From the NCBI GenBank assembly GCA_037447655.1, contig JBBHKE010002559.1, positions 89,756 through 153,755 on the forward strand: a stretch of DNA of 64,000 nt. The letters are read 5' to 3'. The notes under the pieces were generated by a model, which was not told the origin of the DNA, did no database searches, and saw nothing but the letters and a program-made list of their open reading frames with translations. Both the position numbers and the translations under genes were made by a program. Positions 39,201 to 51,576 of the stretch are shown piece by piece (position 1 is the first letter of the stretch; the number at the start of each line of letters is the position of its first letter). This DNA comes from Zygnema cylindricum. Lineage: Eukaryota; Streptophyta; Zygnematophyceae; Zygnematales; Zygnemataceae.

Positions 39201-42200
39201 TGACGTAGCTTTTTTCTTCATTTGAGTGGTTTTGTCATAACTAAAAAAGCAGCATTAGCTTGCAGAGGTTCAACCGAATTGCCAGTATCACTGTGCAATT
39301 TTTGTTTTTTGGGTGGATGCAGTTTCCCACTTGCAGTTCTTTTTAACGGTCCCTTTCTTAGGCATGTTTTTTTTTTCTTTTTTTCTCGTGTTGCTTTCCA
39401 GATACGGTTGATGAAGAACTTGACGGGGAAATTGGAGACAGTGAAGTCGCTGCACGAGAATATTTTATGTTGGCACAGAGTGCAGATCCTGAGCTTATGG
39501 AGGTAAAAGCTCATAAGTATTCTTAGCTTCCATGTTTCTTGTGTTTGTTTCCTTGCATTATGTTCTTGCTATTTCTTCTTATATATATTACAATTTTTCT
39601 GAACGACAACTTCTTTCATTTGTGTCTTCAAACGAAGCTTGTCAATGGTTTGAATTGCAATTTTCAGTTGATGATTTTGATGTTGAATCTTTGTGTATCC
39701 TCAATGGGGATTATGTTTGCAGATATTCACAAACTCAGAAATGTACGCTCGAGTTTCAATCGCTATTTTAATGTTTGAGTTATCCCTTGAATGGGAACAC
39801 CATCGTGAGTCTCCAAATTTAAATGAACGAGCTAAAGCTGACGCTGCCAAACGGTGTGGCCAAATTCTCTTGATAGACCTCATCCAAGCAACGGTACAAA
39901 GTTTAAATCTTTCAGATGACAAATAGTGTCTTTTTCGTTTACGCTCAGGAAATAATCATGTAGTTTATGATGCCAGGCTTATGTTAAGCCACTGTTGTTT
40001 AATGCCTAAGTTGGGTTTTGCATGTTAACTGTATTCTTTTTGTGTTCTAGTTTGGTGCAAACTGAGTGGTTATTTCTAGGTTTTTGTAAATGCACGGAGC
40101 AGTTAGTGATGTTTGCAAGCTTTGGTTAGGAATGAAATAGTGAAGTCAGCTCAATGTTTGGAAGTCGAGTCTCATGTTCTGAATGCTCCTTTTATTTCTG
40201 TTAGCGGTCCATTTACAAGTAATGGAAATTGAAGCAATGCAAAATTATTAATATTAACGGAATCCCATTGCAGGTAAATGACCACGACCTTGCAAAAGAA
40301 CTGTACAAAAGAAAAAGTGCGGTAAGTACTGAGTAGCATAACTTTTTACCCATTTTTTTTCCGTAATTCTATTTCTTTTGGCTGTAGAAATGGCTCAAAA
40401 CAAGGTCGTTTTTGTATGACAGTAGGGAGATTACTGGTCGGCTTGCAAGTTGCCCATTGTCATGATCGGATTCTACCATGATAGTTAATGGAACAATGTA
40501 CTGTTTAACTATCTTATTTGAGATTGGAAAAAACTGTTCAATTAAACCATTTTTGGAGCATGTCCAGACCCATAGGAGAAAAGTTCGTGCATGGCAAATG
40601 CTGGCGATTCTTTCTCGTTTTTTGGACAGCGACATACTTGGAGAAGTGGGCATTTTACTGACCAAAGCGATTGAGGTGAGATCTGCAACAGAAGGGTAAG
40701 GTTGTCTGTGAGGCCAAGAAGCTTTCATTAACATTTGTATAATCCTTTACAATGTGCAACCACTATCTCAAATGTTTCGGAGTTCCTAATCATGTTTTTT
40801 TGTGACAGAAGCTGCACGGTGTTATAATGTTGGTCAGCGTCCAGTCTTTGCAATGCTGAGTGGCACGTTTTGGAGTCTCGGTAGGTTTCCATATATACTA
40901 GGGTTTCACTAGATGAAAGATTTGGTCTTTTTTCTGCTGTGATGGATCATGTTTGAGTTGAAAATATCTTAATTTATTGGTTATTTTATGCCGAGTGAAT
41001 TGGCGACTTTGTAAGCTTTTCTGTGTCTCTGTTTGGGACTCCCTTCTGTTGAATGCAGCGAAACAATATGCCGTCCGTGCGACAATTTCTGGAGATCTTT
41101 GGAGTACAAATATATCTTCGTTTTCCTTATTTGGTAATTAATCTTTTTGTCAATGTCTTGCACATTTCTGGCTTAAGGACAAGATATGGCAGTTGTTATA
41201 TATGCAAGTAGGCAACTCTCGAGTTGTATCGGACGATAATTTGTAAGGTTTTGCTTAAAGATTTTTTCATCGACTAATTCAAAAACATTGGAGATGGTCC
41301 ACAGTAGTACCGGATTCAGAAAATCTGCCAATTAATGCTTGATTGGTTAGTGGGAACATTAAGTTCATGCCTGTCATGTTGCCGCTGTGTTTCACGCACA
41401 ATGGAGGTTAATTTTATTACTATGGGTTGGAAGAGACTTTCCCGCTGTGGTATGGAAAAACTGTACATGTACGCATTGTATACATAGTAATCAATAATAA
41501 AATGTTTCGTGTGTTTCCTCCTAGCTGGTGGTTGTTTACCTGGACACTCGTCCTGCAAGGTTTGATGCATTTTAAGGCAAGGGTAATGCAAATCCCACAG
41601 GTACTGGGTTTGGCTGAACTGATTTTTTTTTCCCTGTCACATTCTATGACAGGTGGAGGAGCATCTCCTTCCTCTCCTGAACCAGCATAACATGAAGACT
41701 CAGGTACCCTTGACTGTAATTATGTAATGGTTTAGTGATTCCTTATGATCTGAAATTGTTTTATCCTTGCAGAATTACTGATTACTGTGTTGAAAGCCAT
41801 ATTAGAGTCTGATTGCGATTTTGTGACAACTTAATACAGTTCAGTTACAGTTTGGGAGAATATGAAGACCTGCTGCATCAGATGCACAAGAATGAAAGTT
41901 CAGGCATTTATGTTGTGCAGTATTTCTTTTCCGTGAAAATTATTTCTTTTTACCTATAACAACTGCAAGGTAGTCCAGGGCACGAAGTCTGTCTAAGCTT
42001 AATTCACTTCAAACAACTCTACAAAAAATCTACCTCATTGTTGTTTGTTAGTGTGGTGTAGGCCTTGTCATCCTACGTCTTTATCGCCGCCAATGTCATC
42101 CTTCACATTCGCCCTTCCTCCCTCCAACTGAAAATGGTTTCACTTATTGTTCCTGCTGTACTGCCCACCATGACTAGCCACCATCATAATCTCCGAAGCT

Positions 42201-45200
42201 TTTCCCAGGTACAAGCATCTCCTGCTGGTATTTGAATTTTATCTGTATGGAGTCTTTGTAAATTAGCGATGCTTATGAACATTTGTTAGATTTGTGGTCT
42301 CCTTTGTATGAACAACTTTGACGAGGAACCTGTCATTCGCTCTTATAATTTGATTGTTGTTTTAGCATTTGGGATTTATCCAAGGAATTCTTTTGTGCAT
42401 ATCGGGCAAAGTCCTAATTCTTGAGCAGAGTGTGAAAACATGCTTGTGAAATCTAACAATAGTCAGTGTTGGCTGGGCAGTAAAAATACCATATTTACGA
42501 AGTTATGTGTATGCTGGGACAATCTGAATTTCATGCTTTAGACAGAGAGTCCAAAGCTGGTACCTTCAGTTTGATAAGCTTATTCTCGACGTTTTTTATG
42601 TCTTAAGATTTATGAGATGCTAATGACTTTTGTACTCTTTTACAGGTGCTTCTCTTCCATGTGATGTCACAATTTCCTTCCTATTCCATGGCTAGTTCCA
42701 TTGTTGAGTCAACTACCGTTTCATCCGTTTTTGACTCTAAGTGTCTTCATGTTTTAAGGAAGTACTTGGAAGTGAACGAGGATTGTGCGAAGTAAGATTC
42801 TTGACATTTTTATTTGTCTCAAAAATGCACTACCTTTTCTTTGCTGCCAATGACAGGAGTATTTTTATGTCAAATGACTAAAAGGTGTTAGTTGTTGTAA
42901 AACATTTGGTGATTGTCCTTCCTACCTCATGTCAAGAAACTTTTTATGGATTTATTTGAAATGATTTTGTGTAGGGTGCGGGAAGGAATAGACTCTTACC
43001 TTCAAAATTTCAACCCTATTTTGGCAACAACTCCTCGTGGAATGTTTGTGGTTTCTGAAGATGGAATGGTCGATCCTTCTAGGGTAACCTTCCAAACTTC
43101 TCATATGCCCCATATTCACTACTATCAGTGTGGTCAGTACCTAGATCAGATGTTATTTAAGAATAAAGTTTGTTTATGGGTTTGTTAAGGGAGAAAGGCT
43201 ATATTTGTTTCATATAAAACATGAATCGTTGTGAAATGCATGTTAATTGAGAGAGTTGCAGCAATAGTGTGGATTAACGTCGAAAACACATTATGGAATT
43301 TGCTAACGCAACCCACACTAATGGTAGGAGTGCAGAAGAGTCTGTCCTGATTTATATGTTCTTGTTTTATCCGTTTTTCTGCACTGTGATTATCTTAAAG
43401 GTGAAAGATTCTGACAACTGAGGGAATATGATGAAGAGATGCTTATGTCTGGCTTTGAGCTACCGGTATTATCCACGTAACATATGTCCTGCTTCAATTT
43501 GGAAGACTTGTTTCTCTAAATCAGAGAGGCAATTTGTTGTGTATGCAACTGTTTGGGTGCAAACGGGTGCAGATGGTGGACGGTTTGCCCTTTGAGTGCG
43601 TCCCTCTTGCTGTTTATGAACGTGTTTCCTACTTCTTGAAGGCAAGTCTTTTTAGGCTTTTGGAAGGGAGGCTTGTTGATCTTTATTTTGCATTTTCTTT
43701 TTTATCTACTTAGAATATTTTGAAACTTAGAAAGAAAGTGGCTTATCTTAGTTCCAATGGCTGGCATTCATCGACACCCTCTTTACTTGTAGTCTTGCAT
43801 TCGTGCCTTACTAAAATGGCAATATTACCTGGTACGAAGTAACAGTCCAGTAGGAGTGAAAGATTCACAAGGGATGCCGAATCAGTTTCGGGCTAGATAA
43901 AGTTGGGACGCTGAAGACTCTCTCTTGCCCTATTGATAGATGGACCGGCCTTTTCTTTGATGAATAATTACTGAGGGCTGTCATTCCATTACTTTTTGCT
44001 CACATTTGTTGCAATTAAAAATGCAGGACGCTAGAGAAATTCTGAGAGAAGGTATGGCAGCAGATTCAGCAATTCTTGATTTGGAAGCTGCCAAAGAGAG
44101 AGATATCTCGAGAAAAGGCGGTGTTAAAGGTCGTTCCCCAAATCATGCAGAGGAAGATTCTGATGGTAATGAAGTAAGTAGACTTTCTAGGAAAAAAATG
44201 GGAGATGGGCGGGAGAAAACCGACTTTGTTACTGAAGCCAGTCATTCTGCTAACTGGGATTTCCAGCGTAAGATCCCGGGCGTTGAGGCATCAAAAGCCA
44301 GTCTTCCTCCAGGTGTGTTTCTCTTTTTCTCTTGGGAGAGACAGCAATGATCATCTCTGTCTGTTTTTGTGATGGATGGTGCATAGAGTGGCATTTCATA
44401 TTGGAAATTCCTCAACAATTTTTGATACAAAACAGATTTGTTGTTTATGGAAGCAAACCACTATTTGTACCGCTGTAGTTTCTATGATACACGATACATT
44501 TATGATGAAAAGTAAATGTTTGAATGCACACTTGTTATTAGTGTTGCTTATCTTTTGACAATTATTTCCCTTCCAAGCGTGCAACCTTGACCACAATCGC
44601 TGTGTCCTATTACCATATTCTTTATGCTATGCCCCCCCCCTTATTTTTTTTGCCTACTAGTGTGCAACTCGCGCTGTTTTGTGTTTTTTTCGTAACTAAT
44701 GCATTTTGTTCTGAAGTCCCAATAGTAATTAAACGAGTTAGGCTCAAAGTGCATTGAAGATCTATGCTATTACTGGTCCTATGGATTTGGCTAACATCAA
44801 TGTTAAGAAGTAAGTTGTATAAAGATCCAAGTTATTGTCCTACGAGTTCTGGGATTTATAACCTGTGGCAAATCGAAACAAGGAGAGTTACTTCCTTGAT
44901 GGAGTTATTGCATCCTAGGAATAGCTGGAGATTGCAAGCGTGACTTGTTGTTTATTCACGTGTCATGAGCCTTTCAATCTTTTCTTTGGTTTCATAACTT
45001 GGAAACCCTTCTTTTTTGCCTCAGACATAAAGGGTCCTGTGAGTTTCCTCATCTCTTTCTATCCCTCTGTCTCCCTCTCTCGCCCCTGTCCCACCCTCTT
45101 TCCTCAAAATTTGTGTTGGTCTTGCATATCTGGATTTACGGTGACCAATGCAACAACAGAAGACGAGCTAGAAGACGAGCTGCTGCTGGGTGCGGCCGAG

Positions 45201-48035
45201 TCCCGAGTGCGCCACTTGGCGGCTCTGAGAGGCGACCGTCAGAGCCTCATTGTGGTGGCCTCTCTCATTGGACGCATTCCAAACTTGGCAGGACTGGCTC
45301 GGACGTGTGAAGTGAGAGACATTCTTTTGATGATGAGACTTTTGCTGTCTACGTGTTTTTTACTGAAATTGCCCTTGATTAGCTTAATAGAACATACAAT
45401 AAGGCTGTGTATTTGACAGTGGCATTGTAAGCATGTTCTGAAAGGATCTTACTCTTACTCTTAGTAAAGGGAAACACCAAGGCTTAGCATTACTTTAATG
45501 TTTCTGTCTTTGGGCCTTTCTCTGTCTTTCTCCTTTGTATTAGCAACCGGGTATATCTAATACACTGGCAATCTCCTCCATCAACCGAGCGGTTCTCTTG
45601 TTTATGCCAACCAGCATGTGGGCAGGCTGAATCCTACAATAATGTGTTGTGAGGACGTTTGCAGGTTTTTAAAGCATCAGCGCTGGTTGTGGCGGATGTT
45701 ACTGTCACACAGGAGCGACATTTCCAACAAATCAGGTAAACATGTACCTGTAGTTTCCTGTAGGTATAAAATGCGTCTCTTTTGTCCTGCTTTGTCAATG
45801 GAATTCCATGATAAATTAGTGGTATAAACAAAAGCAGGATAATCTTTCGCTTCGGAAACTTTGCTGTATCTTATGTCAATGAAGTTTCGTCCATGGTGTA
45901 TGGTGATCTCGAAATTTGCCTTTAGTTATCGGGAAAACTGGTGACTTCAAACACTGACAGGTTTTGATCCACACTTTTCAAATGTACACTAACAGAGAAT
46001 ATGTTTGATACACCTGCAAAATGTCAGCTCAAACAATGAACTGCATGCTAAAGTAGCAGAAGTGAACAAGTACCATATTCTGATCACTATTGCACATAGT
46101 CACTGGTATTCGGGGATTTTCGGAGCGAAGAGTATTCGAGGATGCATTCAGAATTCTGGGAGAATGGCAAATTCGCCAAAATTTGAGGGTTTTGTCCTTT
46201 TGCGGGCCAAAATAACCTAAGAGTGAACCCGTTATATATTTTTTTCGTTTGTTATCAAAGGTCCATGCAAATTGTACCTTTGTACTATGTCATTAGTTCA
46301 ATCGTTGGATCGAACCAATGATATCTTTTGATTCATTTTTGATCCAACATGGCTATTAGAATTAATCACTCTATTTCCAAGTAGTGTTTTTTTGTCCCGA
46401 AATCATAATTCAGTGTTAAGAACACTATTTAAGTTGCCACAGTAAAACACAGTCAGCCACATTGTAAAACAAAATTTAGTGTAGTAAGTCCAATAAAGAA
46501 TTAATCGCTGATAATTCACTAATAGCGATGGGTGGGGTACTGTAGTTTTTAGAACATTCACTTCCTTAATGCACAATCCATTAAGGATACACACATATCC
46601 TTAAAAGTCAAAGTTCACCAAAACCATCAAAATTTGATCTGAGTTAAGATGATCAAACAGTGCCACAAGGATGACTAAAGTACTCTTGCTGTTTAAGCAG
46701 TCTGGTGACCAATTTGCTCCAGGTGGCATCTGTGCGTTTCTAAGTACCAGCCATCTGACACAATCCCAAAATTCACTACTGCTCAATTTAGTTATTCCCA
46801 CACTGCTAAAACTGATTGGATTCTACACAATCGTGAATTTTGTCTTTACTACAAAATTCTCCCTGTACTGTTTGGGAAAATATCCTCGGCCCAGTATATC
46901 TGACTGCCAGCTCTTTTCCAATCCGTCACTGTCACACGCTGATGTTGATTCTCATTCAGGTGAATTTCCTCGTTCTCTGTTTGTCATTCACGCCATACCC
47001 CCAGTCATCCAACTATCCATCTTAGGTAACTGTTGGTGGTCATGTCTTCTACTTTCGATGCCTGTCATGTCCTCCGTCCTACACGCACTGATTACATTGG
47101 ACAGGCTTACAGTAACATTAAGACAAAGATTCTAAGTCTTTTCTTCCTCTCTCTCTTACTAACGAAAATTCCATTTTAACGAGAGTTGACATTCCTTTGC
47201 ACTGTGTCTTGAGCTTACGGTGTGTATTATTGTTGCAATGTGTATATTTTCCATGCTTGGAGCTTGCAGTGTGACAGCGGAACAGTGGATCCCTTTAATT
47301 GAAGTGTCAGAATTGAACCTCGCGGCATTCTTGAAAGCTCGGCAACAGGATGGTTATACCCTGTTGGGTTTGGAACAAACTGCCAACAGCGTTCCCATTC
47401 AATCTTACAAATTCACAAAGCACACGGTGGGTATAATTATTATCACTACCAGTGTTACAGGAGTGATTGGATCATGTGTTGCTAGGATCTGATAGTCAGT
47501 CTCAACGTCTGTTTGCTTGGCACTATCCCTTGTGGATTCGAGGTTACGACTTTGGAAAGTATTTTTGAGTTTTGAGCGTTCACAAGTGTACCCATGGTTG
47601 GTTCCTGGTAGAGTGTGCTCACAACTGCAAACTCCATAACTCAATTTTATAAAATCATCTGTACTGAGATACGCAATTCAAATGGCGATAGATATTCTGT
47701 ATGTGTATTGGGCATTGGATCCTTGAGAAGTTCAATCTGTTTTTGAAACCTTACGCCGTAATATTTTCTGTCCCGCTACTTCTGTGGTTTGTTTGCTCGT
47801 TGGATGAGCTGACACGTGTGGGTTTTGACTGTTTGAATGGTAATTGTTTCAGGTTCTGGTGCTTGGAAGGGAGAAAGAAGGAATTCCAGTCGATATCTTG
47901 CACATCTTGGACAAGTGCGTTGAGATTCCGCAACTTGGCATCATTCGGTCTCTCAATGTGCATGTCAGTGGGGCGATTGCCACATGGGAGTACACAAGGC
48001 AACATCTGGGTCCGATTTCTAGCTCTCAGAATTAG
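24229..48035 (+). CDS. TARBP1: TARBP1/TRM3-type tRNA (guanosine-2'-O-)-methyltransferase, 35 exons
   Basis: Probable methyltransferase placing the 2'-O-methyl on G18 of tRNA D-loops, about 1,990 residues. Exons: 24229-24393, 26487-26574, 26847-26935, 27927-28555, 28745-28979, 29143-29496, 30000-30123, 30651-30785, 31072-31153, 31715-32049, 32609-32764, 33818-34095, 34527-34724, 35197-35355, 35738-36008, 36182-36424, 37195-37334, 37608-37716, 38102-38275, 39040-39187, 39402-39502, 39723-39893, 40274-40321, 40568-40675, 41059-41133, 41653-41703, 42062-42208, 42646-42791, 42975-43083, 43573-43641, 44027-44312, 45160-45311, 45665-45735, 47270-47426, 47853-48035. Splice phases agree throughout except for one extra base in exon 15. 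The N-terminal ~1,750 residues are the helical-repeat body, with plant-conserved [13 protein letters not shown] and [17 protein letters not shown]. The last four exons code the SpoU/SPOUT knot: motif 1 [10 protein letters not shown], motif 2 [12 protein letters not shown], motif 3 [19 protein letters not shown]. Intron 30 is GC-AG. The ATG at 24229 was chosen because exon 1 joins exon 2 in frame; the N-terminus is the least certain part. Confidence 0.92.
24395..24480 (+). repeat. Purine-rich (GA) tract at start of TARBP1 intron 1
   Basis: Nearly uninterrupted A/G sequence directly after the exon 1 donor. Intron 1 is 2.1 kb and otherwise shows no recognised feature apart from another purine-rich stretch at about 24880-24950. 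Confidence 0.6.
27412..27474 (+). repeat. Three-copy 21-bp tandem repeat in TARBP1 intron 3
   Basis: GGGTACTCTTCAAA recurs at 27416, 27437 and 27458 with a strict 21-bp period. Because 21 is a multiple of three it also stays open on the + strand, but the flanking exons splice in frame without it. Confidence 0.85.
27790..27870 (+). repeat. G/A-rich tract upstream of TARBP1 exon 4
   Basis: About 80 bp of GGGAGG-type purine repeats ending some 55 bp before the exon 4 acceptor. Confidence 0.75.
35738..36008 (+). other. TARBP1: TARBP1 exon 15 with apparent +1 frame change
   Basis: The acceptor at 35737 and donor at 36009 are both good and in phase 0, but the exon is 271 bp. It reads FLWEFVSSF...STCLYSTE to about 35890 in one frame and [17 protein letters not shown] from 35892 in the next. 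One surplus base in the GGAGGTC run near 35888-35892 explains it. No alternative GT-AG intron I tried repairs the frame. Confidence 0.75.
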
Positions 48036-49853
48036 GGTTTCCACTTTTTACGGACTAGCACGATACTGGACCTTCATATGATATCGCAGAAGCGGTGGGC
48101 TAATAAGAAATGTAGCGAGGCACTGAAGTTCTATTGACAGAGGAAAAAGGGCGGGTTGGTTGGAGTTGTAGAATGGGATTCTTGGTTCTTGTGGAAGATT
48201 TCCAATGCTATCTCGTTCTTTTGCATTAACAAGAAGTTCCAGTTCTATTAGGTGACGCCAACCTTCATTCTTTAGACAAAGATCAAGCTCAATCAAAACG
48301 CCTTTAGATGTTTTGTCTTTCAACTCTGAGGTAAAAAAGCTGGGGCTGCAGGTGATTCAATGAGTACATAAAATGAATCATATTTTAAATGCACTCATCA
48401 TGCCAATATGTTTGTTTTGTGTAATTCGCACTCAGTTACATGATGCATTCGCAAGCATACCGTGCCAATCCTCCGACGCTACAAGGTATGTCAATTTGAA
48501 GTATTTCTTTCCACTGTGATTCGCAAGAGATGTGATTGGCCCGTAGATCGACTTGACAGCCTCGTGGGCCATTAACCAAATAGAAAATTCGACAGACAAT
48601 GTGTTTGCAATTTCTAAAAATGAAGCAGTTTTTCGACACATGAAAACACCGTGTAAACTAAAGCAATGTAAAAACTGTAATATAATGGCGTGTCTTAACC
48701 AATGCTGACCACTAATTTCAGGCTCCTGCCACATAACTGAGCAGGGACAAAAAGAGCATAAAGAGCATAAAACATTTGCACCCAGATGACTGGTCAAGGT
48801 TGCCTGTTCTGACTATACAGGAAGACTTGTAGCCAAATTACCTATCAGTACTGCTCTACTGGTCATCTGCACATTACTGTTCATCTTCCAAATGCTCTGT
48901 GTGCCCGGATTTCTCCTTCTATTTTGACCCTTCTTTTCATGTCACATAAGTTCACCAGTGGTCTCCAGTTTAAGCTTGGCCTTCCGCATCTGCCCTTACC
49001 TGAATCTTTAGTATTCTAATGTGGTCGCTGCCTTAAGTTCGTAAGTGGCCATTGGTTTCTTTGCAATGCAGGGCCGAGATCATGTAGGCACACTACATGT
49101 GGTACTGTCATGACTGTCGCGTCAGACGTATGGTGTTCTATTCGACATGAGGTTTCACACTTGCTGGTGCCTGTCATGTTTTTGGAGACATTGTTTTGAA
49201 TATCCCTGTCGCGATTTATTGGTTGCACACTAGATGCAACATAATTCCTAATGGAGAAGTTATTATAACGATCAATATCACGCTGCTCCCAAGCCTAACA
49301 CATATTGATGATCGTCAAAGCCCATGCGACATAAATCACTAAGGTACAGTCAGGGTTCCCTTCAGGAACCAATAACAGACGTCTCCGGCGTAGATGCTTG
49401 CCCGAATGGTGCTGTACTTTGTACTGTATTTTGTGCAACTGGCAAGACAATTCGTGGACGATGGGCTGTTACGCAATCGTATGGCTTCAAGACCGTGTGA
49501 GATTTTAGGATTGCAGTTAAGGGTCGTGACGTAGCTCAGATATTATACAGTAGACTATATTAAGGTTTGAACTGTATTCTCTTACAATGCGAGTTTTTTT
49601 GTACGATCATTGAAACAAAACTGAGCGGATCGTAAGATATCAGTTGCAATCCGATACATCCATGTGACCGGACGTAGTGTTCCGTTTTAAAGCACCGCAG
49701 TCCATCACGTGTTTCATGTTTGTCAAAAGTGCGTGCACTCGCTCAAACAATTCAGAATTATCCAACGTCATCACTCCCCTAATGATGTCACCGTACCTTT
49801 CCTATTGTTCGACCTTTCGTACAACTCATTTTAATTGTTTCGTTGTACACAAC
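48036..49853. other. Intergenic sequence downstream of TARBP1
   Basis: Contains the TARBP1 3' untranslated region of unknown extent. No clear AATAAA signal was seen. Some open stretches exist on the - strand (48048-48323, 48432-48797), but no family was recognised and no consistent splice model could be built. Confidence 0.5.
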
Positions 49854-50310
49854 CATAGTTCAAAAGTAGGCGTTTTTTGGTAGGCCTTTTGTAGGCCGCC
49901 TTTAGCGTAAGTTGTGTTACAGGCTTTCCATGTGATCTTCTTAGATCACTACTTTCATCAGCGACCGTCCGATCGTCCGAATCTGACGATAGTCCTATCG
50001 TAGGTTGTGTTATGGGCTTTTCATGTGATCTTCTTAGATCGTTACTTTCATCAACGACCGTCAGATCGTCCAAATCTGACGGTTTAAATAAAAAGTCGCT
50101 CAAAACTCACAGAAAAAGATTTTTTTGTCCTATTTTTTTTTCAAATTTAGACATGACGTTTAATTCTCTATCGATCCATGTGCAACTCAACCCTGTTACT
50201 CTTTTATTTCATTTTGCGGCCAATACAATATGGGTCTTAAGGCCATATTGTATGTTTTGCATACAATAGGCATATTGTATGGGCGTACGGTCACCTACTT
50301 TTGAACTATG
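49854..50310. mobile_element. hAT-like TIR element, copy 2, with exact 8-bp target duplication
   Basis: The same 17-bp terminal inverted repeat as copy 1 (CATAGTTCAAAAGTAGG), flanked on both sides by TACACAAC. The 457-bp length without a transposase frame marks it as a MITE. An 8-bp duplication is typical of the hAT superfamily; the superfamily is otherwise inferred. Confidence 0.88.
49906..50083. repeat. Imperfect ~84-bp tandem duplication inside hAT-like copy 2
   Basis: GTAAGTTGTGTTACAGGC... (49907-49988) recurs as GTAGGTTGTGTTATGGGC... (49999-50083), each ending in the GACCGTC...TCTGACG block. Copy 1 has only the second type (about 23325-23410). Confidence 0.85.
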
Positions 50311-51469
50311 TACACAACTGTATAATATATTTTAGCTCGTACGTTTTGATCTATGGGTCGTCAACTCGTCATATAATATTCAACTAGTGAGATAACAATC
50401 GTTGCGTTGTCCGAATTGCAGGAAAATCCAACGTCCACTGTTCGAACCTAAATTCCTTTGAATATTCATTTGAACCTTGTGCATCGGTTCATTATTATGG
50501 GTTAACTGTTATATGCTTATTTTCGACTATTGTAAGAGTTGAATGAACAAGAGACACCGTTTTTTCTACCTTCGTTTAATGGAATTCGCACTTTAGATCT
50601 AGGGTTTGAATCAGCCAATGAGGTTTACCATGCAAAATAGTACGCGCTTATAGAACGCGGACCATACGTTTTTTACTTTTTTTTGTACAGTAAGGATTTT
50701 GCAAAAAGTGAGGTTAATTTTTTGGGTTGAAATGCACAACAATACATAGAGACGAATGGGCGAATGCAAGTGCGTATTTTTTGCAAAAACTAGGGGATAG
50801 AACAGGTATATACGTTACGATTGCAGTGGTCCGTCGATCATTCTAGATCTACCAGCTACCTCGGTCACATCCCAATCGAGTGCATAAACCATAGATTGCA
50901 CTAGGTCATGGCATGCTGTCAACAAGTCATGGTTATTTTGTCTTTCAAATGCCTCGGATTTTGTGCGAACAGCCGAACATGTTGAAGCGCATGACGCAGA
51001 GATTTACGCACTCTGGCGTTGTCAGACAAGTTGACGTGGTGTGCTTGTGGATTACACCATATTAGCATACGCGTATTTCATAGCATAGTTGTGAAATTTG
51101 AACTCACAAAGCTCCACGCATAGTAAAGCTTGCACATTAAACTTGTTTGCATAAAATGCATGTATAGTCAAAATCGCACGGAATATGTTCGCACTAAACT
51201 CTACAGCTCGCGCATTAAACCTATGGTTTGAATTGCGTTGGGGTTACGAGCTTACGATAAGATGCGTGGCTTGATAACGACCTTCAGCCTACCCCATCCA
51301 AGCTCTCATTTGACTTAACTCTGAATAGTATTATAGTGTGGATTCGTTGGTTTGTTTTTTGTCAAATGTGAGATGTTAAATCGAACACTTGCCCTGTCAT
51401 CCATGAATGTAATCAACTAGGGCAAACTTGTCTCGTGCAGATGTTATCTACAGTTGTCGATACAATAGA
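50311..51469. other. Gene-free intergenic sequence
   Basis: No coding or structural RNA signature and no paired terminal repeats seen. Confidence 0.5.
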
Positions 51470-51540
51470 AGGTACACCTTCATTTTTATGATAGAGTATA
51501 GTTCTAGGTACACCTGCATTTTTAATTTTTTAAAATACAG
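51470..51540. repeat. Two-copy 36-bp direct repeat beside the nested element stack
   Basis: AGGTACACCTTCATTTTTAT (51470) and AGGTACACCTGCATTTTTAA (51506) start 36 bp apart. The segment AGAGTATAGTTCT at 51493-51505 also occurs at 55851-55863, on the other side of the stack. Confidence 0.7.
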
Positions 51541-51576
51541 TACACCGCCAATCGCTGTTAGAGTAAATAACGCTAA

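Noticed and set aside
44940-45159. Longer coding region upstream of TARBP1 exon 32
   Set aside because: The open frame is a run-through of the intron. The family sequence and phase begin only at 45160 after CAACAACAG.
48048-48797. Possible - strand gene convergent with TARBP1 (open stretches at 48048-48323 and 48432-48797)
   Set aside because: The peptides look plausible in two competing frames, but I found no donor/acceptor pair that joins them in phase and recognised no family.
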